From assembly GCA_031261295.1 (NCBI GenBank), contig JAISKT010000162.1, forward strand, positions 1 through 54,451: a stretch of DNA of 54,451 nt, in the 5' to 3' direction. Source of the stretch: Candidatus Symbiothrix sp. (GTDB lineage Bacteria > Bacteroidota > Bacteroidia > Bacteroidales > Azobacteroidaceae). The notes below the pieces were generated by a model. The model was not told the origin of the DNA, did no database searches, and saw nothing but the letters and a program-made list of their open reading frames with translations. Of this stretch, positions 1 to 9,769 are shown in pieces. Position 1 is the stretch's first letter. Every line of letters starts with the position of its first letter. A program made the position numbers and the translations under genes.

Positions 1-2
1 AG

Positions 3-608
3 GAAGAGCCTTATCAATCCAAATCCTCTTTCATGGATTGTTTCCGATTATTAGGCAATTGGCATATTTTATTGTTTTTCATCGGCATCATGGCGCACGT
101 CGGCATTGATGTAGGAATAAATGCCACTGCTCCCAAAATTCTCATGGAACGTATTTCCGGCATGACTTTGGCAGATGCCGGATTTGCAACCAGCTTGTAT
201 TTCCTGTTCCGCGTAGCCGGTTGTTTCTTGGGTACATTTATTTTAGCCCGTTTTTCCATTCATAAATTCTTTATAATAAGCGTAATCAGTATGGCATTAT
301 CGGTCGTTGGATTATCCTTTGCAGCAGACGTGACCACGTTGTATATCTGTATTGCCTTGATTGGTTTCGGCAATTCTAATATTTTCCCGATGATTTTCTC
401 TAAAGCCATACAATCTATGCCCGAACGGGAAAACGAAATATCCGGTCTGATGATTATGGGCATTTCCGGCGGAGCCATATTTCCCCTCTTAATGGGCGTT
501 GGCTCGGATTGGTTGAAAAGTCAGGTTGGAGCAGTCATTGTTTTAGCGGTATTGGTGGTTTACTTATTTTTCCTAACACCGCTTATCAAAGGAAGAAAGG
601 CGGAATAA
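3..608 (+). CDS. MFS transporter, C-terminal part (sugar:H+ symporter FucP-like); 5' end lies outside the window
   Basis: Reading frame is open to the window start (EEPYQSNPLSFM before the called Met); multi-TM sequence GFATSLYFLFRVAGCFLGTFILARFS...GISGGAIFPLLMG typical of the FucP/GluP group. Confidence 0.75.
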   Translation, partial: EEPYQSKSSFMDCFRLLGNWHILLFFIGIMAHVGIDVGINATAPKILMERISGMTLADAGFATSLYFLFRVAGCFLGTFILARFSIHKFFIISVISMALSVVGLSFAADVTTLYICIALIGFGNSNIFPMIFSKAIQSMPERENEISGLMIMGISGGAIFPLLMGVGSDWLKSQVGAVIVLAVLVVYLFFLTPLIKGRKAE

Positions 609-707
609 ATCAGATTATATTAGAGCATTACAAATGCTATCATTAGTTTATAACACAAGTTGGTCTCTTTGTCTTGCATCAAAGTTGTGTAATAAAGCAT
701 TCATCAG

Positions 708-1322
708 ATGAAACGACTTGTTAAAACAAAGTTTTTCCTTTTGATAAAGAAAGCTCCTGAAACTGATTTATGCCCCATTGCAGTTGAAAAGGCTTATGAT
801 GAATTTGCCGATGTTTTGTTTGCGGAGAGCGCTTCCACAGAGGACAAAGTTGTTTTCCACAACATTCTCTGTTTTACTCGTGTTGAACTCGCAAGTTTGC
901 ATCAACAGCTAACAGATTTGTCGAAAAAGAAATTTAACAACTGTCCTGTTTTGAATAAAGCCATTTCACTTGTCGATACACAGCTTGAGTTTACCAAATG
1001 GAACATTCAAGTAGATAAGTATGGGCAATCTGTTGTTCCTGAGCCGCGACCAAAGAAAAAGTTAGAGTGGACAGGTAATATTGTTGATTTGGTTGAATTA
1101 GGTTATGCGCTATTTGAAGTCGAAAGTTTCAACAAAGGTAAGATTACCTTAAAAGATTTGTTTCATTCATTGGGCGAAGCATTTAATCTTGAGGTGCAAG
1201 TCTTTTCCCGCTTCTTTACAAGCATCAAAAACCGCACGAAAGGCGAACGGACAATATTTTTAGATAAATTGAAAAAGGGATTGATACAAAAAATGGAGGA
1301 TGCAGACAAGAGAAAGTATTAA
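708..1322 (+). CDS. RteC-like protein (regulatory protein of Bacteroides conjugative elements)
   Basis: C-terminal pattern LEWTGNIVDLVELGYALFEVESFNKGKITLKDLFHSLGEAFNLEV...RTKGERTIFLDKLKKGLIQKMEDAD resembles the RteC family. Confidence 0.75.
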   Translation: MKRLVKTKFFLLIKKAPETDLCPIAVEKAYDEFADVLFAESASTEDKVVFHNILCFTRVELASLHQQLTDLSKKKFNNCPVLNKAISLVDTQLEFTKWNIQVDKYGQSVVPEPRPKKKLEWTGNIVDLVELGYALFEVESFNKGKITLKDLFHSLGEAFNLEVQVFSRFFTSIKNRTKGERTIFLDKLKKGLIQKMEDADKRKY

Positions 1323-1390
1323 AAAGCGATTGCTTACAGTTTTGGCAGGTTGGCGATAAAGCAGTACCTTTGCACCGAAAATTAAACAAT

Positions 1391-3184
1391 ATGACAACTT
1401 CGGATATAGATAAAATAATACAGCAAGGCGAAGGCACTTCCATTGAGTTTAAGAAGGCGCACGATAAAGTACCTGCATCGTTGTACGAATCTGTAGTCAG
1501 TTTTGCCAACACGAATGGGGGCGTTATCCTTTTGGGTGTTGACGATGATGGCAACGTATTAGGTGTTCATCCGGACAGCATAGTAACGTTTCTCAAAAAT
1601 ATCACGACTTCGCTAAATTCGGCTGAAAACGTCAATCCAACGCTTTATCTGAATCCTACGTCAATGGAATATGCCGGTCAAACGATTATCGTTATGCAAG
1701 TTCCGGCAAGTTCACAGGTACACGACCATGCCGGACATATTTACATTCGCGAATATGAAGCTGATTTGGATATTACCGGTAATCAGCATCAAATACGGGG
1801 ACTTTTCCTTAAAAAGGGAACGATATATACAGAAACGCACATCTATCCCGGATTGAAAATGTCGGATTTGGACGAAACGCTGTTTGATAAGGCTCGAAAT
1901 TTAATTCGCAGTAATCGCAGTGACCATCCATGGCTTTCAGTCGGTAACGAGCAGATATTGCGAGATGCCGTCTTGTATAGTAACGACTATGAGCAATCTA
2001 AAGAGGGTTTGACGTTGGCAGCCGCACTCCTTTTCGGAAAGGATTTGACGATACAAAATTTACTACCCGCCTATAAAGTGGAGGCAATGGTACGTATCAA
2101 TAACAAAAACCGATGGGACGACCGTCTTACCTTGCGTACCAATCTAATTGACACTTATTTGAAGTTAAAAGAGTTTATCAACCGACATCTACCCGAAAAA
2201 TTCTTCTTGGAAGGCGACCAGCGTATAGATTTGAGAGATAGAATTTTCAGAGAAGTAATCGGAAATATCATTATCCATCGCGAATATACGAATGCTACTG
2301 CAACAGAGTTGATTATAGAAGAAGATGCCGTACGGACATTGAACCCGAACAATCCCTATTTCAATGGGATTATGGATTTGGACAGATTCAATCCTCATCC
2401 TAAAAATCCTAATATCCGAAAGTTTTTCATGACTTTAGGCTGGGCTGATGAAATAGGCTCCGGCATCAGAAATACCAAGCATTATCTTCCATTTTATACC
2501 GAAAAGGCTAAGCCGGTCTTTATAGACGAGTCTTTTTTCAGGACTATCATTCCTTTGACTCGTTATACAATGTCCGATTTTGCCAAAGAATGGCACAGTT
2601 GGTTGGAATTAGATGAAAAATGGTTTCCTAAATTGTCTGAATCGTTGACCGAAATTGAGATGAATGCCCACTTGTATAAAATGGATTGGAAAGAACAAGT
2701 TTCAACATTGGCACTAAGTTGGATTGAAAAAGGCACTAAGTTGAAAAAACTGAATGTGACTGTAAACAAACAGTTTAAGGAATTAGAGGCACTAAGTCAA
2801 GGTGAAAAAGTCACTAAGTCCGATAGTGAAAAGCGACTAAGTCCAACTGAAAAAGTGACTAAGTCAATAAATTATGATAATGCTGTTAGTCAACAATTTA
2901 ACAACAATGAGCTATTTGATGTGATTGGAAAAGTGACCAAGTTGCCAAAAAAACTTCAGTATATAATCGTTATATTAATACTGTCGGGCGTACCTGTTTC
3001 CATTGATGAGTTAATCGAAATTTTTTCTTTCAGTCATAAAACTTTTTTCCGACAAAACTATTTGAAGCCCTTAGAAACGGTTGGCTTTATTAAAAAGACC
3101 AATCCGGACAAACCAACGGCTTCAAACCAAAAATATTTGATTACCGAGAAAGGAAAAATGTTTTTGACAGATAGTGACATTTAG
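1391..3184 (+). CDS. AlbA_2 domain / RecG-like putative transcriptional regulator with ATPase-like domain
   Basis: N-term GEGTSIEFKKAHDKVPASLYESVVSFANTNGGVILLGVDDDGNV (AlbA_2), then FREVIGNIIIHREYTN...GSGIRNTKHYLPFY. ATG at 1391 is preferred over the ORF-track start at 1370. Confidence 0.8.
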   Translation: MTTSDIDKIIQQGEGTSIEFKKAHDKVPASLYESVVSFANTNGGVILLGVDDDGNVLGVHPDSIVTFLKNITTSLNSAENVNPTLYLNPTSMEYAGQTIIVMQVPASSQVHDHAGHIYIREYEADLDITGNQHQIRGLFLKKGTIYTETHIYPGLKMSDLDETLFDKARNLIRSNRSDHPWLSVGNEQILRDAVLYSNDYEQSKEGLTLAAALLFGKDLTIQNLLPAYKVEAMVRINNKNRWDDRLTLRTNLIDTYLKLKEFINRHLPEKFFLEGDQRIDLRDRIFREVIGNIIIHREYTNATATELIIEEDAVRTLNPNNPYFNGIMDLDRFNPHPKNPNIRKFFMTLGWADEIGSGIRNTKHYLPFYTEKAKPVFIDESFFRTIIPLTRYTMSDFAKEWHSWLELDEKWFPKLSESLTEIEMNAHLYKMDWKEQVSTLALSWIEKGTKLKKLNVTVNKQFKELEALSQGEKVTKSDSEKRLSPTEKVTKSINYDNAVSQQFNNNELFDVIGKVTKLPKKLQYIIVILILSGVPVSIDELIEIFSFSHKTFFRQNYLKPLETVGFIKKTNPDKPTASNQKYLITEKGKMFLTDSDI

Positions 3185-3195
3185 AGATTGTATAT

Positions 3196-3229
3196 ATTAA
3201 CGGCAATAATTTGAGTTATTGCCGTTAAT
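3196..3229 (+). terminator. Perfect 14-bp stem hairpin downstream of the AlbA_2 gene
   Basis: ATTAACGGCAATAA (3196-3209) / TTATTGCCGTTAAT (3216-3229), 6-nt loop, T-rich downstream. Confidence 0.7.
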
Positions 3230-3253
3230 ATGATTTTATTTAGTCTTACTCCT

Positions 3254-3409
3254 TCTTAATCAAATGCTGCAACTCCGGGTCGTTCCCGATTCGTGTCAAT
3301 TCTTCTACGACAATCTGTTTCACATCGCGTGAGGTTGCTGATTTTACTTGCCGGAATAAGACTATCCGACTGTGTTGAAATGGACGTTGATTTATCGTTA
3401 CGGTTAATG
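3254..3409 (-). pseudogene. C-terminal fragment of a gene; no intact N-terminus
   Basis: Minus-strand frame reads PLTVTINQRPFQHSRIVLFRQVKSATSRDVKQIVVEELTRIGNDPELQHLIKKE*, preceded by an in-frame stop (TGA) just before the tRNA. Confidence 0.4.
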
Positions 3410-3463
3410 GTCATGGATTGGCGTTTTTGCAGCACTTAATTCATTGATAATCAATGTTATCTG

Positions 3464-3548
3464 CGGAGAGATAGGGATTCGAACCCCAGGAACCTTTCAG
3501 TTCAACGGTTTTCAAGACCGCCGCAATCGACCACTCTGCCATCTCTCC
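3464..3548 (-). tRNA. tRNA-Ser (anticodon UGA)
   Basis: Minus strand GGAGAGATGGCAGAGTGG...GGCGGTCTTGAAAACCGTTGAACTGAAAGGTTCCTGGGGTTCGAATCCCTATCTCTCCG; 7-bp acceptor stem, long variable arm, TGA anticodon, GGTTCGAATCC T-arm, G discriminator. Confidence 0.95.
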
Positions 3549-3653
3549 CTTAAAAAATAGAGCCTTTTTTCAAAAGCGCTACAAAGGAACGACTTTTTTT
3601 TCTTTCTACAAAATTCCTGAGCTGTTTTTTATCCGATTTTCCTAAGAGATTTT

Positions 3654-5156
3654 CTATTTGGTATAGATGAGTCCCCGTTTGGTCAGGGTAAGGCCTCCTC
3701 CAAATGTATCTCCCCCGAAAAATGTCCCCTTATCGTAACCGGCGGATAATTTAACCGCCAATCCTTCGGTTTGGGGACAAGTATAAATTAATTCCAATTG
3801 TGAAGCAAAACCTTTTTTGACGGCTGTGAATGGAATATAATATCTTCCCCAACTTTGTCCGGTAGTCAACGACAAGCGGTATTGAAGCGCCGGCCGGAGA
3901 TAACCTTCCAATCCCAAATGGAAAGCAATAATACGATTGCTTTTGAAATTCAAACTGCCACCGGTATTATATTCCGGGGAAAGTAGAAGTGGGCTACCTG
4001 TTGTTTTTCCAAAATGGGATGGCCCTTGTACATAATCCACATTATTATAATAGTCATCATTTCCGGTTTCTTGTGTACGTACAGAGGCATGTTCGTCATC
4101 CGCCAGCACAAAATGAATGGGGCCTGCCTGGTTTTTTGTGTAGATATATTCCAACACAGCACCGGAAAGCAATCTTTTTTGATTGGATTTGTATTGCAAT
4201 CCCAATAACATATCTTGAAAACTCCTCGGATTCATGCTGGAGCCATCTTCAAAAAAATGTTGAAAATAGAAAGACAAACAAGCGTCATTTTTTAATACAT
4301 AATCCAATTTCAGTATATAATTTCCTGAGTGAGAGCCTGCTGCATTGATACTATCTGCGCCGGAAGATCCGATACCTCCTTTTCCGGCCACCATTGCCCG
4401 GATAAAATCGGTGATTCCTTGCGGCTGATCTTCTACAATATATTGATACTCATTGTCGATATCACGATATTTATACAATAAGCCTCCCCATTGTACATAA
4501 TGGGCTAAACCTACGGTAACTTGCCATTTACTTTCTTTCTCTATGTCTTTGAGACGGAAATAAATGGATTTGTGATGGGAAAGAACGTCTTTCGTGTAGG
4601 ATTGATGCTCAGGTTTTGCGGTGTTTTCTTGCCATTGCCCGTCCAAATATTTACCGATAGCAAAATCTCCCTTGAGATACAAATTTCCTTTGGTATAAGG
4701 AATTAACCAAAAGTTATCCATATTAATTCTAATTTCGGGAATCGGACGGGCATGGTTGGATGCACTAAAATCTCCCGAACTTAACTGTTCATCTAATAAA
4801 GAAATATATTCTTCTTTGGAACCAATCCTCAACCGGAAATTTTTCCAATTCAACTCACCATAGGCTTGTTGTATCCAAACCTGCTTGTACGTGTGCGGAG
4901 CAGAACCGGCCATATCCACCCCTAATCCGAATGACCAGTCCTTGTTCAGTTGTTGGTCATGAAAAACAGCGCCTCGCAAATAAAAATTGTTTGCATCCAA
5001 AGGAACCATTCCCCACGTCCGGTTGACCATCCAGAAAGGCGTATGCTCTCCGGTGGCGAGGGAACCGAAAATTTCCGCTTGATAAGTTGTATTTATCTGA
5101 CTAAAAGAGTCAAGGAAAAATAGACAAATGATTGAAAGTAGCAACGGTCGTTTCAT
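3654..5156 (-). CDS. Capsule assembly Wzi family outer-membrane protein
   Basis: Signal peptide, then YQAEIFGSLATGEHTPFWMVNRTWGMVPLDANNFYLRGAVFH; beta-barrel-like C-terminus; Wzi-like pattern. Confidence 0.75.
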   Translation of the reverse strand: MKRPLLLSIICLFFLDSFSQINTTYQAEIFGSLATGEHTPFWMVNRTWGMVPLDANNFYLRGAVFHDQQLNKDWSFGLGVDMAGSAPHTYKQVWIQQAYGELNWKNFRLRIGSKEEYISLLDEQLSSGDFSASNHARPIPEIRINMDNFWLIPYTKGNLYLKGDFAIGKYLDGQWQENTAKPEHQSYTKDVLSHHKSIYFRLKDIEKESKWQVTVGLAHYVQWGGLLYKYRDIDNEYQYIVEDQPQGITDFIRAMVAGKGGIGSSGADSINAAGSHSGNYILKLDYVLKNDACLSFYFQHFFEDGSSMNPRSFQDMLLGLQYKSNQKRLLSGAVLEYIYTKNQAGPIHFVLADDEHASVRTQETGNDDYYNNVDYVQGPSHFGKTTGSPLLLSPEYNTGGSLNFKSNRIIAFHLGLEGYLRPALQYRLSLTTGQSWGRYYIPFTAVKKGFASQLELIYTCPQTEGLAVKLSAGYDKGTFFGGDTFGGGLTLTKRGLIYTK

Positions 5157-5165
5157 AATTATTTT

Positions 5166-5582
5166 TTAGAATTTAATGAAGTGGTATCTTGTTCCTTCTT
5201 GTCCTAAGATCAGCTCTTTGGAATTTAATTTTAGAATATCATAAGTGACTTGTTCTCCTTTCCACAATACCCTGCTTGTATGATATCCATTTAAATTGTT
5301 CTTGTCTAATTGAATGTGCATTTTGTTTTCGGCCGGAAAATCGACATATCCATAAATGATGACCGTTGAATTGGGTTTGCTCGTATCTCCATTCAACAGG
5401 GTATAGGAAAAGATTGCTTGCCGTTGGAAACTAAAATAGACCGTATCCACTGCTTGAGTCGTATGGTCTTTCTCTTGAATTGTTTTTAATTGCCACATCC
5501 CATTGACCTTCGGAAGATCGGCATCCTGGCAGGCCGTGAGAAATGCGAGGATCAGTATTCCCCCAAACAAGTAATTCTTCAT
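5166..5582 (-). CDS. Lipocalin-like lipoprotein (DUF4488/DUF4847-type)
   Basis: Lipobox LAFLTAC; VNGMWQLKTIQE...YDILKLNSKELILGQEGTRYHFIKF. Confidence 0.55.
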   Translation of the reverse strand: MKNYLFGGILILAFLTACQDADLPKVNGMWQLKTIQEKDHTTQAVDTVYFSFQRQAIFSYTLLNGDTSKPNSTVIIYGYVDFPAENKMHIQLDKNNLNGYHTSRVLWKGEQVTYDILKLNSKELILGQEGTRYHFIKF

Positions 5583-5647
5583 ATCGTAATTAATTATTGA
5601 TTGGGCAAAGATATATATTATTTTGAATCAAGGGCATTTAAAAAAGA

Positions 5648-5677
5648 AAAAGTGCAAGACCGGAATCTTACACTTTT
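5648..5677 (-). terminator. Intrinsic terminator downstream of rpsP
   Basis: 12-bp stem AAAAGTGTAAGA/TCTTGCACTTTT on the minus strand (G-U pair only in minus-strand RNA), followed by a T tract. Confidence 0.7.
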
Positions 5678-5706
5678 ATGGGATACAAATAAAACGGTTC
5701 TGTAAT

Positions 5707-6249
5707 TTACTCTGCTGCAGGAGTTTCTTCTACTGCCGGTAAATCCGTTTCTGCTGTTACTTCTGCTTTTTTAAGCTTGGCAGCTATTGCTTCGGCTTTC
5801 TTAGCGGCAAGCGCTTCGGCTTTTGCTTTATTCACTGCTTTTTCCGCATCTATACGGGCTTTTTCCGCTGTTTTTTCGGCTTCGCTGAGTTTGCTTACTT
5901 TCGTAGTCAAAACAGATTGTTTTGAATTTTTCCAAGCCTGGAATTTGTTTTCAGCATCAGCTTCCGTAAAAGCGCCTTTAGCGACACCGCCTAATAAATG
6001 TTTTTTAAGAAGCACTCCTTCGTCGGAAAGAATATTTCTCACTGTATCAGTAGGTTGTGCACCTACATTCACCCAATACAAAGCCCTGTCGAATTTCAAA
6101 TCTATTGTAGCAGGATTCGTATTCGGGTTGTAAGAACCAATCCTTTCGATAAATTTTCCATCACGTGGAGCTCTGCTATCTGCGATCACGATGTGGTAAA
6201 ACGCGTACCCTTTGCGACCGTGTCTTTGCAATCTGATTTTAGTTGCCAT
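5707..6249 (-). CDS. rpsP: 30S ribosomal protein S16 with Ala/Lys-rich C-terminal extension
   Basis: [49 protein letters not shown]. Confidence 0.97.
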   Translation of the reverse strand: MATKIRLQRHGRKGYAFYHIVIADSRAPRDGKFIERIGSYNPNTNPATIDLKFDRALYWVNVGAQPTDTVRNILSDEGVLLKKHLLGGVAKGAFTEADAENKFQAWKNSKQSVLTTKVSKLSEAEKTAEKARIDAEKAVNKAKAEALAAKKAEAIAAKLKKAEVTAETDLPAVEETPAAE

Positions 6250-6342
6250 TTGTCTTTTAATTAATTAGTTTGAAATTTGTATTAGCGGGTGCAAAGGTAA
6301 TGCTTTTTTTGAATTAAGAATGATAATTACGCAATTATTTTC

Positions 6343-7230
6343 TTACCGGATAAACATCCACGCATCGGTATGTTGCGGATGATCCGCCTTAAATTTGCGT
6401 AGAAACACTTCTGCATCCGGTCTATTGTCAAATTTATCGACATAAATCAGTATCTTGCTGCCGGTCTCTAAAATTTCGGCAGTTGGAAATCCTCTCTTTC
6501 GCAGTTCTTCCAAATCTTTCTTTGCAAAATGAATGGAAGGCGAGTTGGCAATAATGATATAATGTTCTTTGGGTGCAACAGGTAATGGAGCCGTTTCAAC
6601 CGGTTTGGTTGCCACCGGAAAAAAACTGGTCTGTTGCAATTGGGTGGTCGCATGTTCGTTCACCGGAGTCGAAACGACAAACATGGCCAAAATAGCCGCT
6701 GCCGCCGAACCTGCCCATCGAACCATTTGCTTATTCACCGGGATATAAATCAGGTGGTTTTCTTTTTTCTTTTTTGACCTGGAAATCCGGGTATGATATT
6801 TTTCTACTTCCCGGATAGTAGGAATATAAAAATTGCAGAACCCAAAATTACCGGCATTGCAACTTAACTGGTGAGAAGGTGTAAAAATGATTTTCCGTTC
6901 GGCAGACAACGATAAGCGGCCTACCCATTGAATATGAATCGTTCGTCCTGCAACTAATTGATTATTCAAAGCATCCACATAGCGCTGAATTTTCAAACCG
7001 GCTTCTGTATAGGAACTATTTTCATTCGTGGAAATGAAATTGGCCAATAATCCGTCGTTATGTTTTATAGCCGGGTTAAATCCCAAAGACTGTGCCGGAG
7101 CGCACAAAAGCTTCACTTCCTTGATTCGCTCCTCACCACTCCCGGAAGCAATAAAAGCGCCAAAGTCCGGAATGATAACACACTCGTGCTTTGTCAACAA
7201 GTAAGCGATATGAAAATTCATATTTTGCAC
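6343..7230 (-). CDS. HU (CCDC81-like) domain plus C-terminal SPOR-like domain protein
   Basis: N-term ISYLLTKHECVIIPDFGAFIAS-type HU/CCDC81 pattern (HIAYLLTKHECVIIPDFGAFIAS), central TM, C-term YIIIANSPSIHFAKKDLEELRKRGFPTAEILETGSKILIYVDKFDNRPDAEVFLRKFK (SPOR-like). Confidence 0.75.
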   Translation of the reverse strand: MQNMNFHIAYLLTKHECVIIPDFGAFIASGSGEERIKEVKLLCAPAQSLGFNPAIKHNDGLLANFISTNENSSYTEAGLKIQRYVDALNNQLVAGRTIHIQWVGRLSLSAERKIIFTPSHQLSCNAGNFGFCNFYIPTIREVEKYHTRISRSKKKKENHLIYIPVNKQMVRWAGSAAAAILAMFVVSTPVNEHATTQLQQTSFFPVATKPVETAPLPVAPKEHYIIIANSPSIHFAKKDLEELRKRGFPTAEILETGSKILIYVDKFDNRPDAEVFLRKFKADHPQHTDAWMFIR

Positions 7231-7349
7231 CCTGCAAAAATAAAGATTTTTTTTAATTTACATACTATTTTATTTATATATTCGTTAATATCATTGATAA
7301 TGATGCTATATTGCAAATGGAATAATTATTGATCTAATATTAAAAACGA

Positions 7350-8171
7350 ATGAAATTAAAATTCTGGCTCTTTTCCATACTTACGGTTTTTCTCTTATCT
7401 TGTCAGTCTGTTCCTCAGGATGTGGCTTATTTTCAGGATTTTGACAAGTATGCTCAACAAGGATATGCCAACAACTATTACAAGTATGAGCCTACGATTA
7501 AAAACAATGACCAGTTATTGATTTCCATTTCTTCACCTGTCCTGGACCAGAGGCAGGTAGCTCAATTCAATCTTCCGATGAATACCTATCTGGCTCCCGG
7601 CGAAACAACGGTTATGCAATCAAGTGCAATTCAAACTTATACGGTAGATACAGAGGGTTATATCCATTTCCCGGTGATCGGAAAAATAAAAATCGCGGGT
7701 TTAACGAAATCCCAGGGTATTGAGTTATTAGAGAACGAAGTATCCCAATACCTTCCTTCTCCGATCGTCAATCTTCAGATTATTTCATTCAAAGTAACCG
7801 TTTTGGGCGAAGTTTTGAAGCCCGGGCCTGTGGAGGTTACCGATGAACGGGTTTCTATTTTGGATGCCATTGGCGCAGTGGGCGACCTTACGGTCTATGG
7901 TGATCGCAAAAATGTAAAATTAATCCGGGATAACAACGGCGTAAAAGAACTGCATACATTTGATTTGACAAAATCAGACATTTTTAATTCTCCTTATTAT
8001 TATTTGCAGCAAAATGATGTGGTTTATATAGAACCGAATAAAACCCGTAAAACCGACAGTACTTACAGTTCCTCCAAAAGTTATGAATTATCGACTATTA
8101 GTGTCATATTATCCTCCTTAACGGCTTTGTCAACCATAGTTATGGTAGTTTTCAACGTCACTAAAGATTAA
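7350..8171 (+). CDS. Polysaccharide export lipoprotein (Wza/BexD family)
   Basis: Lipobox FLLSCQ; NDQLLISISSPV; TVDTEGYIHFPVIGKIKIAGLTKSQGIELLENEVSQYL; FKVTVLGEVLKPGPVEV. Confidence 0.9.
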   Translation: MKLKFWLFSILTVFLLSCQSVPQDVAYFQDFDKYAQQGYANNYYKYEPTIKNNDQLLISISSPVLDQRQVAQFNLPMNTYLAPGETTVMQSSAIQTYTVDTEGYIHFPVIGKIKIAGLTKSQGIELLENEVSQYLPSPIVNLQIISFKVTVLGEVLKPGPVEVTDERVSILDAIGAVGDLTVYGDRKNVKLIRDNNGVKELHTFDLTKSDIFNSPYYYLQQNDVVYIEPNKTRKTDSTYSSSKSYELSTISVILSSLTALSTIVMVVFNVTKD

Positions 8172-8182
8172 GAATTAAACGT

Positions 8183-9769
8183 ATGGACAATATACAAAAT
8201 AAAAACGAAAAAGAGCAAATTGCAGCGTTATTGAAATTATGCCTGAAACACTGGTATTATTTTGTAATAAGCATGATTGTATGTATTATTATAGCTGTTT
8301 TGTATTTAAAAATCAAAACACCCGTAATGGAAATCGCCGCACAAGTAAGCATGCGGCAAGATGATTCCTTAACCGGCGGACCGTCCGGTTCCAGTTCCCT
8401 GCTAAGCGCTTTTGGGATGAAAAACAGTTCCGTAAACATTGAGGACGAAACCTTGAAAATGTCGTCTCAAGGATACATAAGGAATGTTGTTAAAAATCTG
8501 GACCTGAACAAGATTTATATCCAATCCAACTATTTGGGATTTGTGAAAAACGATGTATCCGGTCAGTCGCCGGTTTTACTTACGACAGATCCGGCACATG
8601 CAGATACGATTTCAAGATCGGTGCGATTTTCTTTGAATATTCAACCGGAACAAACCACCGTAAAAATGAAATTGGGGAGAAAAACCATTGGTAAATACCA
8701 AATTACATCCTTCCCTTCGACGATACAAACTCCGTGGGGCGCTTATACTTTTGAAAAAACACCTTATTTCGATTTATACGATAAACCGGTTAACCTGAAA
8801 ATCATTTATACAAACTATGATTACATGGCACAGGTTTATCGAAACGGTAAATTGAATATAGATTATGAGAAAAAAACATCTAACCTGATTCATTTGGGGA
8901 CAACAAATAAAAATGTAAAATTAGCCAAACAAATCCTGTCTGAAATTATCGAAGTGTATAATCTTGAATGGGTGAAGGAAAAAGATTATTTATTTGGAAC
9001 AACAACGAGTTATATCGATCAACGCATCGGATTGGTCAAGAGTGATTTGGACGTTGCGGATATGAACATACAAAATTTCAAAAAGGCAAATAATTTAACG
9101 AATATCGAATCGGATATTTCTTATTATACCAAACTGGCAAGTGACGTACAGGTTGCTTTATTAGAAGCCGAAACCCAACTGAAAATGGTCGATATTATAC
9201 GGGATTTTGTCATTGACGAAAAGAATAAATACAGTCTTATCCCTTTTAGTTTAACGACTTCCGATCCGTCTATATCGGCAGTAATCTCTCAATACAATGA
9301 GTTGTTGATCAAAAGGAGTGAGATTAGCCGTTCTCCTCAGCAAAGTACATTTGCCCAATCATTGGACGGGTCGATTGATCTTCAACGGAAAAACTTGTTA
9401 CAATCCTTGGATAATGTATATAAAGGGGTGAAAATCAATCGTCAAACCTTAAAAGATAAAGAGCTGGAATTAAACGGTTTGATGCGGAATGTCCCAAGTG
9501 CAGAACGTGATTTCATTCAATTGAAAAGAGAACAGGAACTCCAACAAACCATGTATATCTTTTTGTTGGAAAAGAAAGAAGAAACAAGAATCAATTTTGC
9601 TACCTGGATGCCTAAATTAAAAATTATTGATGAACCTTACATCATTAATAAACCGGTGGAACCGAATACAATGAAAGTGGCTTTGACAACCCTTTTTATG
9701 GGCGCAATCCTCATTCCTTTATCGTTAATCTATGGGAGCCTTTATATAAGAAGAAGAAAAAAAGAATGA
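8183..9769 (+). CDS. Wzz-type chain-length determinant protein (no kinase domain visible)
   Basis: N-term Wzz domain with TM; coiled coil; KREQELQQTMYIFLLEKKEETRIN...IIDEPYIINKPVEPN; C-term TM. Confidence 0.85.
   Translation: MDNIQNKNEKEQIAALLKLCLKHWYYFVISMIVCIIIAVLYLKIKTPVMEIAAQVSMRQDDSLTGGPSGSSSLLSAFGMKNSSVNIEDETLKMSSQGYIRNVVKNLDLNKIYIQSNYLGFVKNDVSGQSPVLLTTDPAHADTISRSVRFSLNIQPEQTTVKMKLGRKTIGKYQITSFPSTIQTPWGAYTFEKTPYFDLYDKPVNLKIIYTNYDYMAQVYRNGKLNIDYEKKTSNLIHLGTTNKNVKLAKQILSEIIEVYNLEWVKEKDYLFGTTTSYIDQRIGLVKSDLDVADMNIQNFKKANNLTNIESDISYYTKLASDVQVALLEAETQLKMVDIIRDFVIDEKNKYSLIPFSLTTSDPSISAVISQYNELLIKRSEISRSPQQSTFAQSLDGSIDLQRKNLLQSLDNVYKGVKINRQTLKDKELELNGLMRNVPSAERDFIQLKREQELQQTMYIFLLEKKEETRINFATWMPKLKIIDEPYIINKPVEPNTMKVALTTLFMGAILIPLSLIYGSLYIRRRKKE

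Noticed and set aside
608-707. Search for a duplicated tRNA-Ser 3' end (att site) left of the RteC-like gene
   Set aside because: No sequence resembling GGTTCGAATCCC...TCTCTCC was found there.
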